This document shows, in pieces, positions 6,844 to 14,068 of a DNA stretch of 32,214 bases. Location: the NCBI GenBank assembly GCA_025061245.1, contig JANZKD010000001.1:1-32214 (forward strand), written 5' to 3'. The notes beneath the pieces were generated by a model. That model saw only the letters and a program-made list of their open reading frames with translations, did no database searches and was not told where the DNA came from. This stretch comes from Candidatus Culexmicrobium profundum. Lineage in GTDB: Archaea > Thermoproteota > Methanomethylicia > Culexarchaeales > Culexmicrobiaceae. A program made the translations under genes and the position numbers. Each line of letters opens with the position of its first letter. Position 1 is the first letter of the stretch.

Positions 6844-8346
6844 GTGTTTGCAATAGTTTTGCCTATATTGACTTTGGTTTTCTTTGCAATTGTCACCCCC
6901 TTCCTAAGTAAAATTACTAGGAGTGTTGGTTTAAAGAATGTTGAGAGTTACTGGACAACTTTGGGCTTTTTGCTGGCTTTGATTGTTGATTTCCGTTTGC
7001 TAGGTCCGATTGCTGAGAATAATGTTTTAGTGTACATTCCATACCCTACTTCAAAGCCGCCGGTAGCAGGTTTCTTTGCAGTTGATTGGCTAGGTTTCTT
7101 TGTTTCACTAATTTTCATTTTAGTTGGTTTTCTATCTGCAATACATTCCATCGACTACATGAGTCATGACACTGGTCTTGATCAATATTATGCATTGCTA
7201 TTATTGATGGTTGCTGGAATGGTTGGACTTGCATTTGCAGGTGACTTTTTGACTTTCATTGTTTTCTGGGAGTTAATGAGTATTTCGTCATATTGTCTCG
7301 TTGGCTTTAGAAAGCATCTCTGGGAACCTATAGAGGCTGGATTTAAGTATCTTATAATGAGTGCTTCTGGTTCAGCATTGGTTTTATTTGCCATGTCGAT
7401 ATTATATGGTCTAACTGGTTCACTTAGCTTTGCACATATAGCTTCTTCAATGATGTATGCTGACTCATCACAGCTAATTTACTTAGTGGTGGCTTTACTA
7501 GTTGCTGGTTTTGGAGTTAAGGCAGCTGCTGTTCCATTCCACTTCTGGCTTCCTGACGCTCACCCTGCAGCACCAAGCCCAATTAGCGCTATGCTTTCAG
7601 GTGTTGTAATAAAGACTGGTGTTTATGCGCTTATTAGGACTTTATACCTATTCTTTACTCCCTCACTAGTAGATTTCACCATGATTATGGCAATACTCTC
7701 TGTTGTAACTATGACTGTTGGCAATATTATGGCGCTCCTGCAAAAGGATATAAAGAGGCTACTTGCCTATTCAAGTATTGGTCAAATAGGATATATTCTA
7801 TTAGCAATGTCGTTGGGTACTCCTTTCGGCTTGACTGGTGCTATACTTCACATATTTAACCATGCTCTTATGAAGGGTCTTGCTTTTCTCTGTGCTGGTG
7901 CAATAATTCATGTAGTTGGGACAAGGAATATTGATGAATTAATAGGCGTTGGAAAGAAAATGCCAATTACATCCATTGCATTCAGCATTTCACTATTGTC
8001 CTTAAGTGGTGTGCCATTCCTTAACGGTTTTATAAGTAAATATATGATCTTTGCAGCTGCAATTGAAGCCCACGCCTACCTTCTTACAGTTATCGGTCTT
8101 CTTAATAGCGGGCTGTCTGTTGTATATTACTTAAGGCTGATTCAGCTTTTAATACTTAGAGAGCCGAAGGGTAAAGCCGCTACTGCAAGGGAAGCTTCGA
8201 TTCTAATTTTAATTCCACTCGTAGTTATGGCACTTCTATGTGTTCTGTTTGGAATATGGCCGGAGCCAGTTTACAGGATGGCTGAAGCTGCTGCTAATTC
8301 TGCTTTTGCAAAAATTGAATACATACAATCTGTAATTAAGCCGTGA
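6844..8346 (+). CDS. nuoN: Antiporter-like ion-pumping subunit (NuoN/MrpD family)
   Basis: About 500 residues and roughly 14 hydrophobic helices, proton-conducting antiporter family (Proton_antipo_M). Channel residues are visible: the TM5 Glu in VFWELMSISSYCLVGF, the TM7 Lys in FGVKAAAVPFHFWLPDAHPAAPSPISA, the TM8 Lys in GVVIKTGVYAL, and the TM12 region around LSGVPFLNGFISKYM with a Lys. GTG 6844 is chosen because GAGGTG lies 6 bases upstream. A GTG at 6835 in the same frame would sit on that ribosome site. By position after nuoK it is closest to NuoN. The family members L, M, N and MrpD are similar, so the letter is less sure than the family. It is the last gene of the J-J-K-N operon. Confidence 0.88.
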   Translation: MFAIVLPILTLVFFAIVTPFLSKITRSVGLKNVESYWTTLGFLLALIVDFRLLGPIAENNVLVYIPYPTSKPPVAGFFAVDWLGFFVSLIFILVGFLSAIHSIDYMSHDTGLDQYYALLLLMVAGMVGLAFAGDFLTFIVFWELMSISSYCLVGFRKHLWEPIEAGFKYLIMSASGSALVLFAMSILYGLTGSLSFAHIASSMMYADSSQLIYLVVALLVAGFGVKAAAVPFHFWLPDAHPAAPSPISAMLSGVVIKTGVYALIRTLYLFFTPSLVDFTMIMAILSVVTMTVGNIMALLQKDIKRLLAYSSIGQIGYILLAMSLGTPFGLTGAILHIFNHALMKGLAFLCAGAIIHVVGTRNIDELIGVGKKMPITSIAFSISLLSLSGVPFLNGFISKYMIFAAAIEAHAYLLTVIGLLNSGLSVVYYLRLIQLLILREPKGKAATAREASILILIPLVVMALLCVLFGIWPEPVYRMAEAAANSAFAKIEYIQSVIKP

Positions 8347-8348
8347 TT

Positions 8349-9278
8349 TTAACTTAATACCTTCTCTTTCAATCTACAAAATGCACATAGGTCTTGCGAA
8401 GTAGGATAGCCACATTTAATACATTCATTAATTTTTTGATCTACCTTGTCTGAATAGTGGCTCTCTAATGCTTTATAGATTTTATTTGTAAAGTTTCTTA
8501 ATAGTGAGAGTTTTGTTCCTGGTCTGATTTCTTCTAGTTGCATTATTATTTTCTTGAATTTTAGTATTGGTGAGTCTTGTGCATAGGGGCATGGTATTTC
8601 AATGTATTTTAAATTATTTATTAGACAGTAGATTTGAGTTTCTAAGTCTGAGATTTCACATAGTGGTTTTATTCTGGCTATTAGTTTTTCATGTATTTTT
8701 GGTAAGTGTGGTTTTCTTTTGAGGAGCATGTTAATGTTTCCGTTGATGTAGTTTAACATTAAAAATGTAACTTCATCATCTAGGGTGTGGCCTGTTGCTA
8801 TTTTGTCTGCATTAATTTCAAGTGCATATTCATTTAATATTCTTCTTTTGATTAATCCGCAAATTGAGCATGGAGGTCTTCTAATTTTTCTTACAGCTTC
8901 ATTGATTGTGAATCCATATTTCTCTTTAATGGAGATAACCTTGTTTTCAATCTTTATTGTTGAGCATATTTGATTGAAGATTTCTCTACTTTTTGTTGAG
9001 TATTCATTGATTCCTAAGTCGATATGCACTGCCATCAACTCGTTGGTATCTTTGAGTATTTCGGTTAATGCATGTAGCATTGCAATACTATCTTTTCCTC
9101 CTGAAACTCCAATTAATATCTTTTCATTGTGTTTAATCATCTGGTATTTCTTTATTGTTTTTGCTACTCTGTTTATGAAGTATGTTTTAAAGTGTTCTTT
9201 GCATAATCTGATGCCTGCATATTTCAGGGATATGAATGCTTTTGACTTGCACATTGAACATTTACTCTTTTTTCTCAT
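8349..9278 (-). CDS. ncsA: tRNA 2-thiolation enzyme (TtcA/NcsA/Ctu1 family, TIGR00269 type)
   Basis: Adenylates a uridine or cytidine of tRNA and replaces its oxygen with sulfur, probably giving 2-thiouridine at wobble position 34. From the ATG at 9278 (309 residues): an N-terminal zinc finger (CSMC near residue 7, then LCKEHF), the PP-loop ATP motif SGGKDS at about 59-64, RRPPCSICGLIKRR with the middle cysteines, GHTLDDE, and a C-terminal zinc ribbon CIKCGYP...LCAFC. An upstream in-frame extension exists, but ATG 9278 has a GGTGAG ribosome site and starts directly at the finger, as in relatives. It ends 3 bases from nuoN (convergent). Confidence 0.85.
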   Translation of the reverse strand: MRKKSKCSMCKSKAFISLKYAGIRLCKEHFKTYFINRVAKTIKKYQMIKHNEKILIGVSGGKDSIAMLHALTEILKDTNELMAVHIDLGINEYSTKSREIFNQICSTIKIENKVISIKEKYGFTINEAVRKIRRPPCSICGLIKRRILNEYALEINADKIATGHTLDDEVTFLMLNYINGNINMLLKRKPHLPKIHEKLIARIKPLCEISDLETQIYCLINNLKYIEIPCPYAQDSPILKFKKIIMQLEEIRPGTKLSLLRNFTNKIYKALESHYSDKVDQKINECIKCGYPTSQDLCAFCRLKEKVLS

Positions 9279-9313
9279 TTGTTTCTCACCTTTCCTTAAT
9301 CTGGTTCTATCCT

Positions 9314-9326
9314 GATATTTATACTC
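9314..9326 (-). promoter_or_regulatory. Box A candidate for the tRNA thiolation gene
   Basis: Read on the minus strand, GAGTATAAATATC resembles box A and lies about 40 bases before ATG 9278. This supports the shorter protein start. The plus-strand side of the same gap has an A-rich stretch near 9332-9343 that may serve atpI. Confidence 0.45.
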
Positions 9327-9400
9327 AAGCGCAAAAATTAAAAGTATCATCATATCCAAAGACATAAGGCACAGGCTGTATAGCATTTGGCGGTGTACCT

Positions 9401-11203
9401 ATGTTTCGTCCAGTTGAAATGAAGAAAATTTACATAGTAACGCTCTCTAGACATTTCAATAAGGTAATGGAAGGTCTAGCTAAGTTAGGAGTTGTACATT
9501 TAGCTGATGCTAGAGAGACATTTGAAAAATTAGAGTCTGTTATTGAAGATTTGAGAGATAGGTTGAGAGAGGTTCCGCTTTTTGTTAATGAGTTGAAGAC
9601 GTTACTAGATAAAGTTGATGTTTTAATGAAAAAATTAGAGGTAGAAGATAAATATGTCAAGTTAAGTAAGTTTAAAGGTTTAAGTGTAGAGGATGCTTTA
9701 AAGGTTATAGAAGAGAGAGTTGATGCAATTAATTCAGAGTATGGGGAATTTGTTAAAAAGGCTGAAGAACTTAGTGAGTTGGAGTCGCGACTGAAGGAGT
9801 TGGAGTCAAAGTTTAAAGAAGTTGAACATTTACCTGACACTTCTTCTGTTAAAGTGAAATTGAGAGAAGAATTAGAGTTGGTTAGTGCAGAATTTCAAAT
9901 GAAGATGCAACTTTTGAGAAACTTTCTTGAGTCATTGAGGGAAAAGCATGCTGATTTCTTACTTGAGGCTAAAACGTTTATTGAAATGTATTTGCCGCTT
10001 GAGGAGTCTAAGGTTTTAACTGTGCATACTCCGCTTTTATCTTTTATTGAGGGATTTGTTCCTGTTACTGAAATGGAGAAAGTGAAGTCAATAGTAGAGG
10101 ACTTAACTGATGGTGAGGTCTTAGTGCTGGTTTCTGATTTAGATGAGCATGAGGAAGCTCCTGTTGTGCTTAGGACTCCAAAGTTCATAAAGCCTTTTGA
10201 AACATTGATTAAGACTTATGATGTTCCTTCCTATCATGAGATTAATCCTTCACTTGTAGTTGCGATAACTTTCCCCCTTATATTTGGGTTGATGTTCGCT
10301 GATGTTGGGCATGGATTATTATTGGCGTTATTTGGCGTAGCTATGATTTATGCTAAAAAGAAGGGTTTACCTCCTTCAGAGATGATTCGACTTATAGCTT
10401 CGGGTGCGGAGGTTTATATACTATGTGGAGTAGCTGCAATGTTTGGTGGATTGATGTTTGGTGAAATGTTTGGTTTCCATATGTATGAGATATTAGGTAA
10501 AGCATTTGAGCATCCTCCATTGGGCTTTATATTGGAGAGCATTCCAGGTATTGGGAAAGTGTTTAGTCCTTTGGAGGATCCAATGAAGATGTTTAAGTTG
10601 TCTCTTATTGTTGGTGCGATACATATTGGAATAGGGTTGACTTTAAGAATTCTAAATGAAGTTCTTCTTGGAGAGTATAAGGAGGCATTCTTTGGCTCTG
10701 TTTGTTGGCTTTGGTTTTACGTGGGGTTCATATATTTGGTTTTGTTTAAATTTAAGCTTAATATAGATTTGTGGATTGGAAACACCATACCCTCTCCTCA
10801 GAATCCTCTTCCAATAGGATTTATTGCAATTGTTCTTCCAATAATCATAATGTTTGCAGGAATGGTGAAGCTTGAAGGTTTCATAGACGGGTTTGCACAT
10901 GTCTTTGAGGCAATGATAAGCTCGTTGTCACATACAGTTTCTTATGGACGTATATTAGCTCTTTCTCTTTCACATGGAATTCTAAGTAAATTGTTGACAG
11001 ATGCTTTCCATGCATTGGGTCTTCTGGGGTATCCTATTTTGGCTATTGGAACAATTTTCATGGTAATGGCATTAGAGGGTTTAGTTTCGTTTACACACGT
11101 ACTTAGGTTGACTTGGGTTGAATTTGGTTTCAAGTATTTCCATGGAGGGGGAATGGAGTTTAAACCTTTATCTTTTGGAGTGAATCTTTATGAAGGTGAA
11201 TGA
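9401..11203 (+). CDS. atpI: A/V-type ATP synthase subunit I (subunit a), full length
   Basis: Stator subunit that forms the ion half-channels next to the c-ring. The 600 residues divide into a soluble N-terminal arm of about 280 residues, rich in charged coiled-coil heptads (about residues 60-170), and a C-terminal membrane half with about 7-8 helices. Family marks: ITFPLIFGLMFADVGHG, a FGEMFGFH segment, FEAMISSLSHTVSYGRILALSLSHG with the essential channel Arg, and EGLVSFTHVLRLTWVEF near the end. The opening FRPVEMKKIYIVTL is typical. It starts a plus-strand unit with the proteolipid and an orphan. A second, shorter subunit I is encoded at 14069-15460. Confidence 0.93.
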   Translation: MFRPVEMKKIYIVTLSRHFNKVMEGLAKLGVVHLADARETFEKLESVIEDLRDRLREVPLFVNELKTLLDKVDVLMKKLEVEDKYVKLSKFKGLSVEDALKVIEERVDAINSEYGEFVKKAEELSELESRLKELESKFKEVEHLPDTSSVKVKLREELELVSAEFQMKMQLLRNFLESLREKHADFLLEAKTFIEMYLPLEESKVLTVHTPLLSFIEGFVPVTEMEKVKSIVEDLTDGEVLVLVSDLDEHEEAPVVLRTPKFIKPFETLIKTYDVPSYHEINPSLVVAITFPLIFGLMFADVGHGLLLALFGVAMIYAKKKGLPPSEMIRLIASGAEVYILCGVAAMFGGLMFGEMFGFHMYEILGKAFEHPPLGFILESIPGIGKVFSPLEDPMKMFKLSLIVGAIHIGIGLTLRILNEVLLGEYKEAFFGSVCWLWFYVGFIYLVLFKFKLNIDLWIGNTIPSPQNPLPIGFIAIVLPIIIMFAGMVKLEGFIDGFAHVFEAMISSLSHTVSYGRILALSLSHGILSKLLTDAFHALGLLGYPILAIGTIFMVMALEGLVSFTHVLRLTWVEFGFKYFHGGGMEFKPLSFGVNLYEGE

Positions 11204-11221
11204 TTTTTTCTAAATAAGAAG

Positions 11222-11230
11222 TCTTATAAG
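11222..11230 (+). promoter_or_regulatory. Box A candidate for the proteolipid gene
   Basis: TCTTATAAG lies about 46 bases before the TTG start of atpK, in the 72-base gap after atpI. A T6 run at 11205-11210, just after the atpI stop, may end upstream transcription. Together they suggest that the proteolipid, needed in many copies per complex, has its own promoter. Confidence 0.45.
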
Positions 11231-11275
11231 GAGATTGAATTTTTTATTGATAGTAGAAAAATGGAGGTGTGATGG

Positions 11276-11743
11276 TTGGACCCAACTCTTATGGGTATGC
11301 TTGGTATAGTATTTGCTAGTTGTGCTTCTATTGGTGGAGCGGCGTATGGAATAATTACTGCTGGTGTGTCTATGGCTGGTGCAGGTACTGAGAGGCCTGA
11401 AATAGTCACTAAGGCTTTATTGGCAGTAGTACTGGCTGAAGCTATTGGTATTTATGGGCTGTTGACTTCAGTAATGTTAATTACTAAGATGGACGTTCTA
11501 ATAGCTTCTTATGATGCTGCTGTTAAGGGGTTTTTTGCTGGCTTAATAATGGGAATCTGCGGCTTAGTTGCTGCATTAGCTATTGGTTATACAGGCTCTG
11601 CTATGGCTGGTGCAGGTACTGAGAGGCCTGAAATAGTCACTAAGGTGTTATTGTCTGTAGTACTGGCTGAGGCATTAGCGATTTATGGATTGTTGATTTC
11701 GATAATGGTGATAAATACCATTGGAGTTGCAGTTCCACATTAG
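11276..11743 (+). CDS. atpK: A/V-type ATP synthase subunit K (c-ring proteolipid, double hairpin)
   Basis: Rotor-ring subunit that carries the transported ion. The 155 residues consist of two homologous helical hairpins (a four-helix V-type proteolipid). Each hairpin has the block AGAGTERPEIVTK followed by a helix with VVLAEA..IYGLL, whose Glu is the expected ion-binding residue, so both hairpins look active. The TTG start is placed by GGAGGTG 6 bases upstream. The two hairpin blocks are identical at the DNA level over 45 bases (11370-11414 and 11601-11645). Whether the ring uses H+ or Na+ cannot be decided by eye. Confidence 0.94.
   Translation: MDPTLMGMLGIVFASCASIGGAAYGIITAGVSMAGAGTERPEIVTKALLAVVLAEAIGIYGLLTSVMLITKMDVLIASYDAAVKGFFAGLIMGICGLVAALAIGYTGSAMAGAGTERPEIVTKVLLSVVLAEALAIYGLLISIMVINTIGVAVPH
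11370..11414 (+). repeat. First copy of a perfect 45-base repeat within atpK
   Basis: This segment is identical, including all third codon positions, to 11601-11645 (offset 231 bases, 77 codons). It encodes the loop and helix start of the proteolipid hairpin. The flanking codons of the two hairpins have diverged, so the identity is confined to this block. Confidence 0.9.
11601..11645 (+). repeat. Second copy of the perfect 45-base repeat within atpK
   Basis: Identical partner of 11370-11414. It is followed by a diverged stretch and then another shared 14-base block (GTAGTACTGGCTGA). The pattern suggests gene conversion between the hairpins. Confidence 0.9.
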
Positions 11744-11763
11744 TGTACTTATAGGTGTAATCA

Positions 11764-12366
11764 ATGGCTTCGCAAAATGCTTCCTCTGAGCGGGATGAGC
11801 GATATTATGGTCTAGTGCTTAGATTAGAGGAGATCGATAGAGAGATAAATGGGACACAGAGACTTGATAAAAGGCGGTTATTGAAGGCTAAGAAAAGGCA
11901 TTTGGGCATTTTTTTGGAGACTATTAGGTCTAGAGAGGAAAACGTGCTGAAGTCTTTACATCTTATCGATCGTCATAAGCGAGTGTTAAGGCGAAAGAAG
12001 CCTGGTTTGTTTTTTAAATTGTCAAGGTCTTTGTATAGGCTTTTTAGACCTATTATTCGATTGTTGTCTAAGTTTGCTTCTATTATTTCTATTCCTTCTC
12101 CTCCTCCTTCTAGCTTTGCAAGGAATTGGTCTTTTACGGAGGAAGAGTTGTACCTTTGGAGTAAAGATTTCTCTATGAATCTTCTTAATAATGTTAAGAG
12201 TAATGCGCTTCTTTTGAGAAGTAAGGCTAAAACTGATCTTCATAAGATGAAGTTGAAGATTAGGAAGGGTAGATTGGGTTGGAAGGAAAAGTCGAAGGGA
12301 ATATTATCTAAGGCTTCTGAGTCTTTGAAGAGGGGAAAAGAAACAGCCTTCAAATATGTGAAGTGA
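11764..12366 (+). CDS. Basic protein of unknown function in the ATP synthase block
   Basis: 200 residues that I do not recognise. It is strongly basic (many Lys and Arg). The N-terminal third looks helical and charged (RYYGLVLRLEEIDREING, RRLLKAKKRH), a central stretch of about residues 80-112 is amphipathic and moderately hydrophobic (LFRPIIRLLSKFASIISI) and ends in a PSPPPS run, and the C-terminal part is again basic and helical. No cofactor or catalytic motif is visible. ATG 11764 has AGGTG 7 bases upstream and follows atpK by 20 bases, so the two are probably cotranscribed. It stops 2 bases from the convergent subunit C gene. It could be a peripheral or assembly factor of the ATP synthase, but that is inference from position only. 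Confidence 0.7.
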   Translation: MASQNASSERDERYYGLVLRLEEIDREINGTQRLDKRRLLKAKKRHLGIFLETIRSREENVLKSLHLIDRHKRVLRRKKPGLFFKLSRSLYRLFRPIIRLLSKFASIISIPSPPPSSFARNWSFTEEELYLWSKDFSMNLLNNVKSNALLLRSKAKTDLHKMKLKIRKGRLGWKEKSKGILSKASESLKRGKETAFKYVK

Positions 12367-12368
12367 GC

Positions 12369-13430
12369 TTAGTAGGTTAGTGATTTTTGTATTTCATTGG
12401 CTGATAATCCATATGACTTCCCATAAATTATTGCTTTTAGGTTTTTTACTTCGAACCATTTGAGTCCTAAGAATGCTACGATTAATCCTATATTGAAAGG
12501 AAACGGTTTTCTCCACAGTGTTTTATAATATCCGTATAGGTATTTGTTTAGTATGATTTCGATGTCCGTTAGCTTATTTTCTCTTGCTAGTTCCCTGATT
12601 TGTTTGAATATCTCTCTGTATTGCTCCGCTAGAGTTATCTTTAGTGCCTCTGTTGTGTCTTTGGTTAGAAAGGCTTTTCTCAGAGTTTTAATGGGTATTT
12701 TGTAGGTTTTTTCAATTAGGTTTTCTGCCATTTCTTCCCAAGGGATATTGAGTATTCTTCCTCTAATGGTGTTTTTTACATTGCAGAGGTCTATTTCTAT
12801 TCCAATGTTTTCTTTAGCAATTTTTTTGTCGCTACCTTTTAGCTTATCTGCACTTTCCTGCATTTCTATATAAATGCTTTTGTCTAGTGCTATTTCCCAT
12901 GAAATTAGGTCCTCGTTGCTTTTTAGTTTGTTGTTTTCTATTAGTTTATTGAGATTTATTATTGAGCCTTTTAGATATAGTCTTTGTAGGAGGTCTTTAA
13001 TGTGTTTTGCTTTGGTGTAGGCGTCTAGGTATTCCTTTGTTGAGAGTCCTAGGGGTATTGGGATTAGATATTGTTCAAGTTTTTGTGCTGGTAACTGGAG
13101 ATATTTGCATCTCATTGCTGCTTTGACGTTTTCTTCTTCAAATTTTGTCAGGTATTTGGCTATGAATGTGTTTACGTTTTTGGGTAGCCATTTAATTATT
13201 TCTTGGATTGTGTCGAACATGCTTTGTATGACTGCTTTTTCTAGTTCTATTGGAGTTGATTGTTCGTTTATGTTTCTTATGTATTGTGCGTAGGCTGTGG
13301 AGTTTAGGTATTTGTATAGTTCTTTGTATGGTCTGTTGAGCAATGCGTTGTAGTCTTCTGTTTTTAATAATCTGTTTTTCATTCCTCTTATCTTTGCACT
13401 TATAAATCCATATCTTGCTACATTGGACAT
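12369..13430 (-). CDS. atpC: A/V-type ATP synthase subunit C (subunit d family)
   Basis: Funnel-shaped subunit that couples the central stalk to the c-ring. The 353 residues match the usual 330-350. Typical parts are the N-terminal YGFISAKIRGMKNRLL with LNRPYKELYKYL soon after, and the C-terminal KPFPFNIGLIVAFLGLKWFEVKNL followed by KAIIYGK, the most conserved stretch of the family. ATG 13430 has AGGAGCGG about 6 bases upstream. It is the last gene of a minus-strand unit (short subunit I, orphan membrane protein, C). Subunits A, B, D, E, F and H are not in this window. Confidence 0.88.
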   Translation of the reverse strand: MSNVARYGFISAKIRGMKNRLLKTEDYNALLNRPYKELYKYLNSTAYAQYIRNINEQSTPIELEKAVIQSMFDTIQEIIKWLPKNVNTFIAKYLTKFEEENVKAAMRCKYLQLPAQKLEQYLIPIPLGLSTKEYLDAYTKAKHIKDLLQRLYLKGSIINLNKLIENNKLKSNEDLISWEIALDKSIYIEMQESADKLKGSDKKIAKENIGIEIDLCNVKNTIRGRILNIPWEEMAENLIEKTYKIPIKTLRKAFLTKDTTEALKITLAEQYREIFKQIRELARENKLTDIEIILNKYLYGYYKTLWRKPFPFNIGLIVAFLGLKWFEVKNLKAIIYGKSYGLSANEIQKSLTY

Positions 13431-13478
13431 TCAAACCGCTCCTAATTTTTTGTTAAAACCCTTATGAACTCATTAAGT

Positions 13479-14045
13479 TCACTTATAAAACCCTTGCCTA
13501 AGGTTTTTGGGTGTTGCCAGTAGGGTGTATGTTATAATTGTGAAGAGCCAAGCTATTATTCCTATGACTATTCCTAAGTTGGCATGTGCTTCGCTATAGA
13601 TTTTTCCAATCATGTATCCTAAAATTATGAAGGGTGCCATAAGTGTGAGGAGGATTGTGCTTCTAAGAAGTATTGTTTTGAATAGTTTTTTGCGTTGCTC
13701 TATTATGTCTTTTTGTTTTTCTCTTTCTTCTATTCTTATTTCATTCTCTACTTTTTCTGCTTCTTTTATCATTTCTGTTTTTTCTTTTTTCTTCTCTGTT
13801 GGTGGTTTTACTAGGACTACTGCGTTTTTTATTGCTTCGCCGAGTGTGCTTGGTTTTTTTCCATGTTGTCGATTGATTTTGCATGCTATACTTATAACGT
13901 CTAGTGGTATCCATTTCTCTCCTTTGATGTATTCTTCTAATTCTTTTTCTGTTGTTTTTGTTTTGGCTAAAAATTCTTCTTTGGTTATAAGTTTTATGGC
14001 CTTTTTCAGTGTTTCTACTACTGTTGGAGTGGGCTCCACATACAT
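13479..14045 (-). CDS. Membrane protein with an HTH-like N-terminal domain, unknown function
   Basis: 188 residues, not recognised. Residues about 10-65 form helices reminiscent of a Cro-type helix-turn-helix (TKEEFLAKTKTTEKELEEYI, then IPLDVISIACKINRQHG), though this is only a visual impression. Residues about 80-125 are a highly charged, probable coiled coil (KKKEKTEMIKEAEKVENEI). Residues about 128-180 contain two transmembrane helices with a short loop (LLTLMAPFIILGYMIGKIY, then GIVIGIIAWLFTIITYTLL), followed by a short tail. It lies 23 bases after the short subunit I gene and 48 before subunit C on the same strand, so it is probably part of that operon. It may be an accessory subunit or a membrane-tethered regulator. 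Confidence 0.7.
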   Translation of the reverse strand: MYVEPTPTVVETLKKAIKLITKEEFLAKTKTTEKELEEYIKGEKWIPLDVISIACKINRQHGKKPSTLGEAIKNAVVLVKPPTEKKKEKTEMIKEAEKVENEIRIEEREKQKDIIEQRKKLFKTILLRSTILLTLMAPFIILGYMIGKIYSEAHANLGIVIGIIAWLFTIITYTLLATPKNLRQGFYK

Positions 14046-14068
14046 TACTACTTCCCATTTAGTTATAT

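Noticed and set aside
9430..9840. 136-codon minus-strand open frame rich in Ser, Asn and Leu
   Set aside because: Antisense to the coiled-coil arm of ATP synthase subunit I. Low-complexity composition and no ribosome site.
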